A stretch of DNA of 64,000 bases from an uncultured Clostridia bacterium (GCA_947629045.1 CANRCF010000004.1:1-64000), one strand, 5' to 3'. Positions 9,111 through 21,023 are shown, counted from the stretch's first letter. The notes: generated by a model from the sequence alone, not told the origin. Numbers and translations: made by a program.

Positions 9111-9647
9111 TTATAATAATTTATCTACATATTTTATAAATATTGCACTTTCAATTAAGTCAATTATTGAATATACTAGCATTATTATTCCTATGGTTAA
9201 AACTAATGCACCACTTTGGAATAACATATATATACCACCAATTATCATTATAATTGATAATATAAGTGATACACTCCACGCATTTATTTTTGCTGTATGT
9301 AATTTTAATGACAATGATAATCTTATAAGTCCACTATATATTATCCAAATTGCAATCACGATTCTAAACATAGATTCAATTAGACTGCTACAAAATATAG
9401 TAACTAAACCAATTATTATAGCAATAATTCCGTAAATTAAATCATAATTGTATAAGTCATATTTTCCTTTTGATGCAAAATAATCTATGATTTTGACAGC
9501 TCCCATAACAATAAATATTCCGCCTAAAACATAAGAGATTATTTTAACTACTGCATCTGATTTTGTTATCATAAATATAGCAATTACAGCAAATACTAGA
9601 GATACTAATATATCTGTCCATCCTGATTTTTTCAAAAAATCTTTCAT
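9111..9647 (-). CDS. HdeD/DUF308-like membrane protein
   Basis: 178 aa, several paired hydrophobic helices, DUF308-like pattern. Confidence 0.65.
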   Translation of the reverse strand: MKDFLKKSGWTDILVSLVFAVIAIFMITKSDAVVKIISYVLGGIFIVMGAVKIIDYFASKGKYDLYNYDLIYGIIAIIIGLVTIFCSSLIESMFRIVIAIWIIYSGLIRLSLSLKLHTAKINAWSVSLILSIIMIIGGIYMLFQSGALVLTIGIIMLVYSIIDLIESAIFIKYVDKLL

Positions 9648-9693
9648 TTTTATTTCTCCTTTCTATTTTTATAACCTTCATAATTTTTATTAA

Positions 9694-10374
9694 TTATAAA
9701 TTATTTTTATTATTAGAACTTCCTAATACTAATCTTTTCACAATTCTTGTATATATTATTAAATATGAAATTGCTATTAAAAATCCTCCTATTACATCAC
9801 TTGTGTAATGTACACCTAAGTATATTCTGCTTATACCTATTGAAAATATAAGTAGGCTTAAAAATGTAATAAGTATTAGTTTTAATTTTTTGTTTTTAAC
9901 ATATTTATATATTAAATATATTAAGAATCCATAGAAAGCCATACTTACCATTGAATGACCTGATGGAAAACTATATCCACTTTCATCAATTAGTCTGAAT
10001 TCAGTTGGTCTTGGTCTTTGCAGAATATTTTTTAATAGAAAATTTATTCCAGATGCCATAGCTAAATTTACACTTATTGTTAAGCCTATCTTCTTGTTTT
10101 TGACAACTAACAATGATATTGCTGATATACAAATTAAAACAGTTGCACTTCCAAAATTAGTTATTATTTTTGCTATTGGAGTCATAAAATCAGATATTAA
10201 AACCGTAGAAATAATTTTATACCCTAATATATCTAATTTCATGATTTCTTTATTCCATACATTTTCTGCTATCGCTAAAAATCCTATTAATGCTATTAAG
10301 ACCAGAACTGCTTTTCCTACTTTTGAGTAAAATGGACCATTCACATTTAGCCATTCTTTTATCTTATGTTTCAT
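9694..10374 (-). CDS. PAP2 family phosphatase
   Basis: KNILQRPRP...SGYSFPSGHSM...SRIYLGVHYTSDVIGG. Confidence 0.93.
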   Translation of the reverse strand: MKHKIKEWLNVNGPFYSKVGKAVLVLIALIGFLAIAENVWNKEIMKLDILGYKIISTVLISDFMTPIAKIITNFGSATVLICISAISLLVVKNKKIGLTISVNLAMASGINFLLKNILQRPRPTEFRLIDESGYSFPSGHSMVSMAFYGFLIYLIYKYVKNKKLKLILITFLSLLIFSIGISRIYLGVHYTSDVIGGFLIAISYLIIYTRIVKRLVLGSSNNKNNL

Positions 10375-10536
10375 TAGCTTAAACCTTTCTTGTCATATGA
10401 TATATAATCATAACATAAAGCATAATGAATTTTCAATAAATATGACTTAATTTTTATCAAAAAAATCTACCTCCGAAAAGATAGATTTTTAAAATTATTA
10501 TATTTTTTCTTAGAACAAAATCCCTGCCTTATTGTA

Positions 10537-11691
10537 TTAAAGAGCTCTTCTATATAATTCAATGAAATCTTCTTTTGTTGTTTCTCTTGGATTTCCTGGT
10601 CTACAAGGATCATTCATTGCCTTTTCTGCAAGCATTTCAAAGTCCTCTTCTTTTGCTCCATAATCTTTAATGGTTTGAGTAATTCCTACTGCTTTGCTTA
10701 GTTCAGATAACATCCATACAAATGTGTTTATAACATCTTGGTCATTTAAATTTGCTGCATCTGGTCTTCCTATATTTACAAGAATTTGTCTAAATCTATC
10801 TGCACATACCTCTCCATTAAATCTCATAACTGTTGGCAACAACATTGCATTTGCTATTCCATGTGGTGTATCATATACAGCACCTAATTGGTGTGCCATA
10901 GAGTGTACAATTCCAAGCCCTACGTTTGAGAATCCCATTCCTGCAATATATTGAGCCATTCCCATCATTTCAATTGCTTCTGGATTTTTGTCATTTACAG
11001 CTGATGGTAAATATTTAAATATCATTTGAATAGCTTTTAAATGGAACATATCAGACATTTCATTATGTGATTTTGTTATATAACCTTCTACTGCATGTGT
11101 TAATGCATCCATTCCTGTTGCAGCTGCTAAACTCTTAGGCATTGTTTCCATTAATTCTGAATCTATTATTGATAAAATTGGTATATCATTTGGATCTACA
11201 CATACCATTTTTATTTGAGCATCTTCATCAGTTATAACATAGTTTATTGTAACTTCAGCAGCTGTTCCTGCTGTGGTAGGAAGTGCTATAAGTGGCATTC
11301 CTCTATTTACTGTATTTGATAATCCATTTAATGACTTAACATCTGCTCTATCTGGATTTGTCATTATTATTGAAATTCCTTTTGCTGTATCTATACTTGA
11401 ACCTCCACCTACTGCTACTATTAAATCTGCTCCTGATCTTTTACAAGCTTTAACACCATCTAATACATTTTTTATTGTAGGATTAGGCTTTATTTTTGAA
11501 TATAAACTATGTGGTATTTTCTCCTTTTTTAATATACTTTGAATTTTTGCTGTTACCCCTGCTTCTACAAGTGAACTATCACTTACTAGAAAAACTTTTT
11601 TAAAACCTCTTTTTTTTATTTCTCCAGGTAATTCTTCTCTTGAACCTCTTCCAAAATATGCCGTTTCATTTAAAACAAATTTTGTTGACAT
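10537..11691 (-). CDS. Iron-containing alcohol dehydrogenase
   Basis: GGGSSIDTAKGI, PTTAGTAAEVT, MDALTHAVE, HSMAHQLGAVYDTPHGIAN. Confidence 0.94.
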   Translation of the reverse strand: MSTKFVLNETAYFGRGSREELPGEIKKRGFKKVFLVSDSSLVEAGVTAKIQSILKKEKIPHSLYSKIKPNPTIKNVLDGVKACKRSGADLIVAVGGGSSIDTAKGISIIMTNPDRADVKSLNGLSNTVNRGMPLIALPTTAGTAAEVTINYVITDEDAQIKMVCVDPNDIPILSIIDSELMETMPKSLAAATGMDALTHAVEGYITKSHNEMSDMFHLKAIQMIFKYLPSAVNDKNPEAIEMMGMAQYIAGMGFSNVGLGIVHSMAHQLGAVYDTPHGIANAMLLPTVMRFNGEVCADRFRQILVNIGRPDAANLNDQDVINTFVWMLSELSKAVGITQTIKDYGAKEEDFEMLAEKAMNDPCRPGNPRETTKEDFIELYRRAL

Positions 11692-11843
11692 ACAACAATT
11701 CCCTCCTTTGTATTTTAATTATAAACAATATACAATTTGTTAAACATATTTTAGCACAATATTTTTTGAATTACTATATTTAATTAATTTATACTTATTT
11801 AAAATAATTGTGCTATTAAATTTTTTAATATTAATAATTTTAA

Positions 11844-12245
11844 TTATTGTTTCAAATCTTCCATAACCTTTCTTAAAACTTCTTTTAAATTATCAAAAGT
11901 AATTAGTTCTAAGGCTTCTTCAAATGTGCACCATTTTACTTCTTTTACTTCACTATCTTGTTTTTGTATTTTTCCACCTATAGGGGTTGCAATATAAAAC
12001 ACTGAAGTTTTATCTATTTCATCTCTTACAATATAATTTATTGAATATCTTTTACTTTCGTCAATTTCAACATCTAATCCTACTTCTTCTTTTACTTCTC
12101 TTTTAGCTGTTTGAGTTTCAGTTTCTCCATTTTCTACATGACCTTTTGGAAATCCCCAATAAGCATCATTCTGCTGAAGTATCAGTAATACTTTATCATT
12201 TTGGACAATAACACATCCACAACTTTTTTCTTTCTTTAGTTCCAT
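11844..12245 (-). CDS. NUDIX hydrolase
   Basis: GFPKGHVENGETETQTAKREVKEEVGL Nudix box. Confidence 0.93.
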   Translation of the reverse strand: MELKKEKSCGCVIVQNDKVLLILQQNDAYWGFPKGHVENGETETQTAKREVKEEVGLDVEIDESKRYSINYIVRDEIDKTSVFYIATPIGGKIQKQDSEVKEVKWCTFEEALELITFDNLKEVLRKVMEDLKQ

Positions 12246-12366
12246 ATTTTAAATCGCTCCTTTCAAAATATATTATTTTTTATAATAATAACATAATCGC
12301 AAATTATTAACAATAAAAATTTCATAAAAAAATCTCCCTAAATATTAGAGAGATTTAGTCATTTTC

Positions 12367-12681
12367 TTATGATAATGTAACAACCGGATTGCCTTTATTA
12401 TAGGCTCTTAAAAGATTCTTCTTCATCTTTTCAGCCTTTTCTTTGGCTTTTTCTTCGGCCTTTTTTTCAGCTTTTTTTGCTCTTATACCGTATATAGGTT
12501 TTATTCCGTCGTTTTCGTCTTTGCAGAAAATGTATACTACATCGATTATTTTTGTAACCGATACATCTTCCAGATTCACGAGTTCGACGTCACCCAAATT
12601 AGTTTTTACCATTATACGATGCTCGCCATTTGTTACATTTTTTGTCGCTTTGGATTTCCATCCAAACATTTGCCTTTCCAC
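12367..12681 (-). CDS. Hypothetical protein, atypical codon usage
   Basis: 104-aa ORF with RBS; frequent TCG/ACG/GTC codons unlike neighbours. Confidence 0.5.
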   Translation of the reverse strand: MERQMFGWKSKATKNVTNGEHRIMVKTNLGDVELVNLEDVSVTKIIDVVYIFCKDENDGIKPIYGIRAKKAEKKAEEKAKEKAEKMKKNLLRAYNKGNPVVTLS

Positions 12682-12875
12682 CTTTCAGTATTAAAATGAC
12701 TTATAAATTATGTACTTAACATAATTCATAAGTCATATTATACCACATAAAATATGATTTTGCAAATTTTAAGTAATTTTGTTTTTAAACACATTTTCAT
12801 TTTGATTTGTAAATATTATATCTTGAGAAAATTATATTTTTAATTTAATATCATTATGTTTTGATATAATTCTTA

Positions 12876-12904
12876 TTGACTTTTTAACTGTTTTGGAGTA
12901 TTCT
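12876..12904 (+). promoter_or_regulatory. Putative promoter for rubrerythrin gene
   Basis: TTGACT-N17-TATTCT. Confidence 0.5.
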
Positions 12905-13044
12905 ATTCATAGAGAAAAGCTTAACTTTTAAGTAATATCAAGATTTTAAGCTGTAATATAAAAATTATATCACGAAAGTGCAATAATTTTAAAGTTTTGG
13001 GTTAACTTTAAACCCTAAATATATATTTAAGGAGATTAAAAACT

Positions 13045-13578
13045 ATGGAATTAAAAGGTTCAAAAACAGAAGCTAATTTAAAGGCTGCATTTGCTGGTGA
13101 ATCACAAGCTAGAAACAAATACACTTATTTTGCAAGTGTAGCAAAAAAAGAAGGATATGAGCAAATCGCTGCTATATTCTTAGAAACAGCTGAAAACGAA
13201 AAAGAGCATGCTAAAATACATTTAAAATATTTACAAGGAATTGGTGATACAAAAGCTAATTTAGCTGATGCTGCAGCAGGTGAAAATTATGAATGGACTG
13301 ATATGTATGCTACTTTTGCTAAAGAAGCTGATGAGGAAGGATTTACTGAAATTGCTGCTACATTTAGAGGAATTGCAGAAGTTGAAAAACATCATGAAGA
13401 AAGATATAGAAAATTATTAGATAACTTAGGAAATGGTGAAGTTTTCAAAAAAGGAAGCATTACTGTTTGGAAATGCAGAAATTGTGGACATATTCATGTT
13501 GGATTAGAAGCTCCTACAATTTGCCCTGTTTGCAAGCATCCACAATCATACTTTGAAGTAAATTGTGAAAATTACTAA
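13045..13578 (+). CDS. Rubrerythrin
   Basis: [21 protein letters not shown]-terminal [27 protein letters not shown] rubredoxin-like domain. Confidence 0.95.
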   Translation: MELKGSKTEANLKAAFAGESQARNKYTYFASVAKKEGYEQIAAIFLETAENEKEHAKIHLKYLQGIGDTKANLADAAAGENYEWTDMYATFAKEADEEGFTEIAATFRGIAEVEKHHEERYRKLLDNLGNGEVFKKGSITVWKCRNCGHIHVGLEAPTICPVCKHPQSYFEVNCENY

Positions 13579-13682
13579 ATCAATTCGAACTATTTTCAAT
13601 TTAAAAATATATAATTGACAAATTTTATACTAAAAAAATTTGGTACTAAAAATTTTATTTATGGTATATATTTATTTATATA

Positions 13683-13820
13683 CAAAAAATTATAGTAAAT
13701 TCTAATTGCTCTTAGGTTTTGTTAAACAGCGTACTTAATATACAAAGTAACTTTAGCAACCACTAAAAACACTTTAGTTGCTACATAAAAAAGCTTTTAA
13801 GAATTTACTATAATTTTGTT
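13683..13820. repeat. Long palindromic intergenic element (MITE-like or structured)
   Basis: Perfect 17-bp arms 13686-13702/13801-13817 (AAAATTATAGTAAATTC) plus inner TAGCAAC/GTTGCTA hairpin. Confidence 0.5.
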
Positions 13821-13894
13821 TTATCATTTAAAATAATATGTATTTTATATTCTATGTACTTTTTAATTCAAAGTTATTTTGTGAAATAAAACAA

Positions 13895-15271
13895 TTATAT
13901 TAATTTCGCAATCAAGTCATATTCCTTCACATCAGTAATTTTGCATTTAACAAAACTACCAACTTCAAGTAATTCATTCTTATTTTCGATATACACTATT
14001 CCATCTATTTCAGGTACATCCATATATGTTCTTCCAACATAAAACTTTTTATTCTTTGTCATTCCTTCTATTATTACATCAAACGTTTTTCCTACTTTAC
14101 TTTTTAGGTTTTCTTTTGATATTTCTTGTTGAAGCTCCATTATTTTTTTGTATCTGCTTTTTTTAGTAGATGGATGCACTTGATCTTTCATATAATATGC
14201 TGGAGTACCTTCTTCTTTTGAATATGAAAATGCACCTAATTTATCAAATTTGGCTTCTTTTAAAAATTGATATAATTCTTCAAATTCCTCCTTTGTTTCT
14301 CCTGGAAAGCCTACCATTACAGTAGTTCTTAAAATTACATTTGGAATTTCTTTTCTTAATTTTTTAATTAAACTTCTAATTGCTTCGCCGTTACTTTTTC
14401 TATTCATTCTTTTTAGCACACCATCTGAAATATGCTGAATTGGAATATCAAAATAAGCACATATTTTTTCGTTGTTTTTTGCTACTTGTATTAGTTCATC
14501 TGTAATAGTTTCTGGGTAAGAATATAAAAAACGAATCCATTTCAACTCTTTTATATCACATAGCTTTCTTAATAATTCTGCTAGCATTGGCTTTCCATAT
14601 AAATCTTCACCATATTTGGTTGTATCTTGTGCTGTTACTATAATTTCTTTATAGCCTTTTTTTACTAAATCCTTTGCTTCTTCTAAAATATTTTCCATAG
14701 GTCTACTTTTTAGCACACCTCTTATTTTGGGTATTGCACAATATGTGCAACAATTACTACACCCATCTGCTATTTTTAAATAAGCATAATTTTGTCCGGT
14801 TGTTATAACTCTATCAATATTTTGTTCAAATTCTGTACTTTGAATTTCTTTATACTCTACTTTATTTCTTGAACCTTCATTTTTAGTTTCTTTTTTTGCT
14901 ATTTGTTTTTGAATTATATTTGGCTTTACAAGCTTTTCAATTTGTTCCCATAGTGTATCATAAGTTCCATATGGTATGTATAAATCAACCTCTGGAAGGG
15001 CTTTTTTTAATTCATTTTCATAGCGTTTTACTAAGCACCCCATTGCAACTAAATATTTGCATTTTTGTTTTTTATATTCTACCATTTCTAATAATGTGTT
15101 TATAGCTTCTTCCTTGGCAGATTCTATAAATCCGCAAGTATTTACTACAATCATATCCGCTTCTTCTGGCTTATTTACTATTTCATAATTATTTTCTTTA
15201 AATAATGCAATAGTTTTTTCTGTATCTACTAAATTTTTGTTACATCCTAGTGAAATAAATCCTACCTTCAT
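13895..15271 (-). CDS. rimO: Ribosomal protein S12 methylthiotransferase
   Basis: GFISLGCNKNLVDTE, radical-SAM CSNCCTYCAIPKIRG, TRAM-like C-terminus. Confidence 0.94.
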   Translation of the reverse strand: MKVGFISLGCNKNLVDTEKTIALFKENNYEIVNKPEEADMIVVNTCGFIESAKEEAINTLLEMVEYKKQKCKYLVAMGCLVKRYENELKKALPEVDLYIPYGTYDTLWEQIEKLVKPNIIQKQIAKKETKNEGSRNKVEYKEIQSTEFEQNIDRVITTGQNYAYLKIADGCSNCCTYCAIPKIRGVLKSRPMENILEEAKDLVKKGYKEIIVTAQDTTKYGEDLYGKPMLAELLRKLCDIKELKWIRFLYSYPETITDELIQVAKNNEKICAYFDIPIQHISDGVLKRMNRKSNGEAIRSLIKKLRKEIPNVILRTTVMVGFPGETKEEFEELYQFLKEAKFDKLGAFSYSKEEGTPAYYMKDQVHPSTKKSRYKKIMELQQEISKENLKSKVGKTFDVIIEGMTKNKKFYVGRTYMDVPEIDGIVYIENKNELLEVGSFVKCKITDVKEYDLIAKLI

Positions 15272-15298
15272 TTTAATTACTATCCTTTATTATATTTA

Positions 15299-16576
15299 TT
15301 AATTTTCTGGTTTAACTACTTTTTCTAGTAGTTTTAATCCATCTAATAATTTATTATATGTTTTTCTATCTATTATTTTTGTGTTGCCACCTGCATATTC
15401 TTTTGCTATGCCTTTCATATCTATTAATTCATACCTATTTTTCGCCTTTTCACCATTATCTAATACATATATAGGTGTATAATCCACTTTATTTAAAATT
15501 ACTTTATCATCTTTTGCACTTTTCATAATTTCTATATTTAAAACTAATTCAACTTTTGAAACTTCATTACTTATTGATGAAATATAATTTCCTAATGAAT
15601 ATGCAATAAATACATTTTCACCATCTGCGTTTTGCCTTACTTCCATTGGTTGAATTGCTGCTGGGTGATTTCCTAGAATAACATCAGCACCATTTTCTAC
15701 TAAAAAGTCTGCTACATTTTTTTGCTCTTTACTTGGCTCTGTTGCGTATGGTTCGCCCCAATGCATTATAACAAAAGTAAAATCAGCATTTTCTTCTGCA
15801 TATTCTAGTTCCTCTTTTGCAATTTTTTCACTATATATGTTAAGGCTTTGTAATTCTTTTTCAGACTTCTTACCCTGATTTTCCACACCGTACGTATATG
15901 ATAAAAAAGCAATTTTAACATCTTTTATTGTTTGAATATTTACAGTATTATTATCTTCTAACCTATCTCCTACAGTTGAAAATCCTAATTCCTGTAAATA
16001 TTCCTTGGTTTTTCTTAGTCCATCTATTCCGTAATCTAAACTATGATTTGTTGTAATGCTTACTAAGTTTATTCCTGAATTTTTTACAGCTTCTCCAAAT
16101 TCTTTTGGACTATTTCTATTTCCATACCCTGAATATGCATTTTCTGTAAAATTTGTTTCCATTGTTCCTAATACAATGTCACTTTTAGTTATAAAATTGG
16201 TTATGTTTTGAAACATATTATCAAAATAATATGACTTACTTTCCTTTTGATATGCATCTGTAAGCATTTCTTCCCCGCATAAAATATCTCCTACTGCCGA
16301 AACTCTAATAACAGTATTTAAGGCACTTGTACTACTATTTTCTATACTTTTAGAGGTTGCTGTAAAGATATCTTCTATACTTTGCTCTAATTCTAATCTT
16401 TGGCTTGCTAATAATTTTTTGTCTTCATAATTTCTATAAAAAATAGTAATAACACATACTACAATAATTATAGCTAAAACGGTTGATATCCTTAAAAATG
16501 TTTTTGAAGTAATTAACTCCGTTATCTTTTTTAAATTCCTTTTGTTTCTTCTATTTCTTGACATTTGTACCTCCAA
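15299..16576 (-). CDS. CapA family protein (poly-gamma-glutamate synthesis-like)
   Basis: VSAVGDILCGEEM...METNFT...ITTNHSLDYGIDGL...VIMHWGEPYA...GNHPAAIQPMEV. Confidence 0.9.
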   Translation of the reverse strand: MEVQMSRNRRNKRNLKKITELITSKTFLRISTVLAIIIVVCVITIFYRNYEDKKLLASQRLELEQSIEDIFTATSKSIENSSTSALNTVIRVSAVGDILCGEEMLTDAYQKESKSYYFDNMFQNITNFITKSDIVLGTMETNFTENAYSGYGNRNSPKEFGEAVKNSGINLVSITTNHSLDYGIDGLRKTKEYLQELGFSTVGDRLEDNNTVNIQTIKDVKIAFLSYTYGVENQGKKSEKELQSLNIYSEKIAKEELEYAEENADFTFVIMHWGEPYATEPSKEQKNVADFLVENGADVILGNHPAAIQPMEVRQNADGENVFIAYSLGNYISSISNEVSKVELVLNIEIMKSAKDDKVILNKVDYTPIYVLDNGEKAKNRYELIDMKGIAKEYAGGNTKIIDRKTYNKLLDGLKLLEKVVKPEN

Positions 16577-16643
16577 TATTATTGATATTTATATTATTTT
16601 TTAGTTTGCCTTTACAATAATTGAATTATTGTAAGTTTAATTA

Positions 16644-17357
16644 TTATTTAAAATTAAAAATTGAGCATATTCCATTCCATATTCCTACAAATATATTACC
16701 TATAATATCTATTATTGTTTTTATAATCGGATTAGATTCATAAAAATCAATAATCCATTTATGAGTAATTGGAAAGAACCACAATATTGTGCATATAATA
16801 GCTAGAATTAAAATAGTAATTATTAAATCTTTATAATTTTTCCAAGTCCATTTATATTTTATTTTATATCCTAAATTTCTTAAATAATTTTCATAGGCTT
16901 GTTCATATTTTTGTTCGTATTTTGCTTGCATATTTCGATTCATTGCATCTCGCATTCTCAATTCTTGCTGTTTTCTTGCCATTTCCTCTTGCATTTTCCT
17001 AATTTCTTCTTGTTTAAAATCCTCTTGAGTTTGCTCATTTTGTTTATTATAATTGTTATAATTTACATTTTGATTATACATATTTTTATTTTGCTCTTTT
17101 ATCTTTTTTTCTAATTCTTTTTGTTTTTCTAAATTTAAATTATAATCATATTCTTTTCTTTTTGCTTCATCACTTAAAACATCATATGCATTGTTTATTT
17201 CTTGCATTTTGTTTTCGGCATATTCTTTTTTATCTTGTGACCATAAATCTGGATGGTATTTTTTTGCTAATACTTTATATGCTTTTTCTATTATTTCATT
17301 AGATGCCGTCTCACTAACTTCTAGTATTTCATATAGTGTTTTCATTCTTTCCCCCAT
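16644..17357 (-). CDS. DnaJ-domain protein with C-terminal hydrophobic segment
   Basis: [32 protein letters not shown] domain (HPD). Confidence 0.9.
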   Translation of the reverse strand: MGERMKTLYEILEVSETASNEIIEKAYKVLAKKYHPDLWSQDKKEYAENKMQEINNAYDVLSDEAKRKEYDYNLNLEKQKELEKKIKEQNKNMYNQNVNYNNYNKQNEQTQEDFKQEEIRKMQEEMARKQQELRMRDAMNRNMQAKYEQKYEQAYENYLRNLGYKIKYKWTWKNYKDLIITILILAIICTILWFFPITHKWIIDFYESNPIIKTIIDIIGNIFVGIWNGICSIFNFK

Positions 17358-17553
17358 TTACTTTTATTTTAGGTCATATATTTTAATTTATAAAAATTTG
17401 CTTATAAAATATTTCTTGGCATTTTTAGTATATCATTTTCTTTAAAAAAATCATAGTGTTTTTATAAATCTTTTTATTGCAACAATTTAAATAAAACAAT
17501 AGCATTTTAAAAATGTTTATGATATAATGTAGCTGTTATTAAATTTTTAGGAG

Positions 17554-18093
17554 TTGAATACATTGAAATTAACACAAGATGGCGAAGTTTTAGCAGAAAA
17601 TAAAGTTTTAATTTTATATATTTTAAGTAAACTAAATGAGCCTATAACAAATGACAATTTGTTACAGTTAGTTATTTCTGTTTTAGATATGAATTACTTT
17701 TATTTTCAACAATTTTTGTTGGACTTATTAGAAAAAAATTATATCATTTGCTTTTCCCAAGACGGAAAACAAGTTTATCAAATTACCGAGGATGGAAAAA
17801 ATGCTCTAAGCTTAACAGATGATATGCTTCCTGGAATTATAAAACTAAAAGTTGATACTTCTTTTGGAAATGAAATAAAAAATGTTATTGAGCAGGAAGC
17901 TATTACAGCTGAATATGTACCTATTGGTAATGATAATTATACAGTTACTTGTAAAATAAATGAAAACAATAATTGCATTTTTGAAGTAAGTGTTTTTGCT
18001 GGTTCCCGTGAAGAAGCAAAAAAAATTGTAGATAATTGGAAGGAAAATGCTTATAGCATCTACCCAGAAATACTAAATTCATTAAATCATTAA
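17554..18093 (+). CDS. DUF4364 family protein (start may be an internal TTG at 17563)
   Basis: Winged-helix-like N-terminus LYILSKLNEPITNDNLLQLVI...; RBS spacing favours 17563. Confidence 0.7.
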   Translation: MNTLKLTQDGEVLAENKVLILYILSKLNEPITNDNLLQLVISVLDMNYFYFQQFLLDLLEKNYIICFSQDGKQVYQITEDGKNALSLTDDMLPGIIKLKVDTSFGNEIKNVIEQEAITAEYVPIGNDNYTVTCKINENNNCIFEVSVFAGSREEAKKIVDNWKENAYSIYPEILNSLNH

Positions 18094-18183
18094 AATTACT
18101 TGCCACTTAATAATTTTATATTTTAAAAAATTTTACTAAAATCATGCAAAGTTCTTATTTTAGGAGCTCTTTTCGTTTCATAA

Positions 18184-18220
18184 AAAAACCCTAGCATTTA
18201 AATTTGCTAGGATTTTTTGT
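18184..18220 (+). terminator. Putative intrinsic terminator
   Basis: ACCCTAGCA-TTTAAATT-TGCTAGGATTTTTT. Confidence 0.6.
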
Positions 18221-18249
18221 TATAGTTTTTACGCTATAACTTTCGCCCA

Positions 18250-18585
18250 TTAGTGAATGCTTTGCTGTTTGCAAAGCTTAAGCCATTCTTCGTAAGTTTC
18301 CTCTTTTTCCAGTATTTCTCTTGCTTTTTCTTTTAATTTTTCAAGAGAAGTTGCATTAAGAATTTCGTTTGCGGTTATTTCAGGAATATTGCTATAAAGG
18401 AGCATTCCTATATCACAATTTCCTTCTTCTAACCTTTCATGCAACATCTGTAAATTAGGGAAACATTTTTCGACTTTCCGAATGAAATCATCAGGATAAG
18501 TCATTTTTCTTGAGCTTTTAGGTGAAAACGCATCTTTATATCTTTGGTTTTCACATTCAGGATTTTGGCTAATCGGGGTTACCAT
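18250..18585 (-). CDS. Hypothetical protein, atypical codon usage, in-frame CGG at 18477-18480 region
   Basis: 111-aa ORF; ...DDFIRKVEKCFPN... contains ATT CGG AAA without frame disruption. Confidence 0.55.
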   Translation of the reverse strand: MVTPISQNPECENQRYKDAFSPKSSRKMTYPDDFIRKVEKCFPNLQMLHERLEEGNCDIGMLLYSNIPEITANEILNATSLEKLKEKAREILEKEETYEEWLKLCKQQSIH

Positions 18586-18801
18586 AATACTTACCTCCTA
18601 TCAAAAATTTTTACTATATGTTGCAATTTCCTTTTGATGAAAAAATAGGAAGATATAAATATAGCTAGCGAAAGTATATCATTTTTTTTATTATAATTCA
18701 ATATTTTCAAGTTATTTATGTTAATTTTTAGAATGCAATATATTTTTCTATTTCAGGTTAATATCTTTTTATTATCTCTATATATTTACCACTATATCTT
18801 A

Positions 18802-20241
18802 TTAGTATTGTCTACCCCAAACTACCATTTTATCTGCTTTTTTACCACAGCATACACAAGTATCTGCTAGGTGTTCTTGGTTAAATGGAATACATCTAGA
18901 TTTAGCACCTGTTAGCTCTTTTATTTTATCTTCGCAAGCTTCATCTCCGCACCACATAGCTTTTATAAAGCCTTGATTGTTTTCCATGTTATTTTTAAAT
19001 TCATCTAAGTTAGTTGCTATTGTAGTTTTTTCTTCTAATCTCTTTTTACATTCTTCAAACATATTAGCTTGGATTGCTTCTAGTAATTCACCTAATTTTG
19101 TTGATACCTCTTCTAATTTTACTTCTGTCTTTTCTAAAGTATCTCTTCTTACTAATACGCAAACGCCATTTTCTATATCTCTTGGTCCCATTTCTATACG
19201 AACTGGAACACCTCTCATTTCCCAATCATTGAATTTATATCCTGTTGAGTAACTATTTCTTAAATCTAATTTTACTCTATAATTTTCTGCAAGCTCATTG
19301 TATATTTCTTGTGCCTTTTCTGTTACACCCTCTTTATGTGCTGCTATTGGTATAATTACTACTTGAATTGGTGCTACTCTTGGTGGTAGTTTTAATCCCC
19401 TATTATCTCCATGTGCCATAATAACACCACCAATTAATCTTGTGCTACTACCCCATGAAGTTTGATAAGCATATTCTTCTTTTCCTTCTTTGTTTTGGAA
19501 TTTAACTTCAAATGGTTTTGTAAAGTTTTGACCAAAGTAATGTGAAGTGGCTGATTGAAGTGCTCTTCCGTCATGCATCATTGTTTCTACTGTATAAGTA
19601 TTTTCTGCACCTGCAAATTTTTCACTTGGAGTTTTTTCTCCTTTTACTACTGGAATAGCAAGTAAATCTTCTATAACTCTTTCATAAATTTCTAGCATTT
19701 GAATAGTTCTCTCTCTTGCTTCTTGTTCTGTGCTATGTATTGTATGACCTTCTTGCCATAAGAATTCTCTTGAACGCAAGAATGGTCTTGTTTCTTTTTC
19801 CCAACGAAGTACATTACACCATTGATTATATACCATTGGTAAATCCCTCCATGAGCTTAACCATTTTGAATATAGGTTAGAAAACATAGTTTCAGAAGTT
19901 GGCCTAATACATAGCTTTTCTTCTAGCTCTTCTCCTCCACCTTGTGTTACCCATGCTACTTCTGGTGCAAAGCCTTCAACATGGTCCTTTTCTTTTTGAA
20001 GTAAACTTTCTGGAATTAGAACTGGAAAATATACATTTTCAACACCAGATTTTTTAAATAAATCATCCATATATTTTTGTATGTTTTCCCAAATTGCATA
20101 GCCATAAGGTTTAATTGCAATACATCCTTTTGTGTCTGTATAATCTGCTAAATCTGCTTTTTTTACAATATCTGTATACCATTTAGCAATATCTTCTTCT
20201 ATATTAGTAATCTCTTTTACAAATTCTTTATTATCTCCCAT
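18802..20241 (-). CDS. proS: Prolyl-tRNA synthetase
   Basis: [15 protein letters not shown]...[25 protein letters not shown] class II aaRS. Confidence 0.95.
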   Translation of the reverse strand: MGDNKEFVKEITNIEEDIAKWYTDIVKKADLADYTDTKGCIAIKPYGYAIWENIQKYMDDLFKKSGVENVYFPVLIPESLLQKEKDHVEGFAPEVAWVTQGGGEELEEKLCIRPTSETMFSNLYSKWLSSWRDLPMVYNQWCNVLRWEKETRPFLRSREFLWQEGHTIHSTEQEARERTIQMLEIYERVIEDLLAIPVVKGEKTPSEKFAGAENTYTVETMMHDGRALQSATSHYFGQNFTKPFEVKFQNKEGKEEYAYQTSWGSSTRLIGGVIMAHGDNRGLKLPPRVAPIQVVIIPIAAHKEGVTEKAQEIYNELAENYRVKLDLRNSYSTGYKFNDWEMRGVPVRIEMGPRDIENGVCVLVRRDTLEKTEVKLEEVSTKLGELLEAIQANMFEECKKRLEEKTTIATNLDEFKNNMENNQGFIKAMWCGDEACEDKIKELTGAKSRCIPFNQEHLADTCVCCGKKADKMVVWGRQY

Positions 20242-20333
20242 TTTATTTATTTCCCTTCTTCAATAGTCTAAATTTAAGCTACATCTATATAATTTATATT
20301 AAATTTCATATTATTGTGTTTTGAATTTATATG

Positions 20334-21023
20334 TTAGTTTGCATCTTCTTCCCTTGCGGGCATTGGAGCCTCAATTTCTTCATTAGTTTTCTCTGCAGTG
20401 TTTTCTAATACATTTTCTGTATTAGCTGCACTGTCTATATTTTGTGTATTGTCTACTTTTTCATTTTCTTCTATAATGTCGTCAATAACAATTTGTTTAT
20501 TTTCATCTAATTTATATCTAGGTAAATCTGGCAATTCTTCTAAATTACTTATACCAAAAATTCTAAAAAATTCATTTGTAACGCCATAAGTTCCAGGCTT
20601 TCCAGGTGCATCTAATTTACCTGTTTCTTCAATTAAGTTATAGTCTAATAACTTATAAATAGTTCCATCTGAATTAACACCACGAATAGTTTCTATTTCA
20701 GCTCTTGTAATTCGTGGATTATATGCAATAATAGCTAATGTTTCTAGTGCTGCTTGTGATAAATTTGGTTTATTCCTTTTATCAATAATTGTATATAAAT
20801 ATTCATAATAATCTTGTTTTGTGCATAATTGATAAGCTTCACCTACATTTATTATTTGTAAGCCTCTTTCTGCATTTCTATAGTCTAATTTTAAGCTTTC
20901 TACTGCTTGTATAACTTCGGCAGAACTTAGTTCTAATGCAGACATAAGCTCATTTATTTTTACTTCTCTTCCTGCTGCAAAAAGTATAGCTTCTATAATT
21001 CCTTTTTTTTCGTTTAGTTCCAT
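20334..21023 (-). CDS. scpB: Segregation and condensation protein B
   Basis: EAILFAAGREVKINEL...LSQAALETLAIIAYNPRITRAEIETIRGVNSDG. Confidence 0.93.
   Translation of the reverse strand: MELNEKKGIIEAILFAAGREVKINELMSALELSSAEVIQAVESLKLDYRNAERGLQIINVGEAYQLCTKQDYYEYLYTIIDKRNKPNLSQAALETLAIIAYNPRITRAEIETIRGVNSDGTIYKLLDYNLIEETGKLDAPGKPGTYGVTNEFFRIFGISNLEELPDLPRYKLDENKQIVIDDIIEENEKVDNTQNIDSAANTENVLENTAEKTNEEIEAPMPAREEDAN

Noticed and set aside
18250-18585. Applying the CGGA shift to the 111-aa hypothetical
   Set aside because: The shifted frame stops after 16 residues, while the zero frame yields a plausible helical protein, so the zero frame is preferred.
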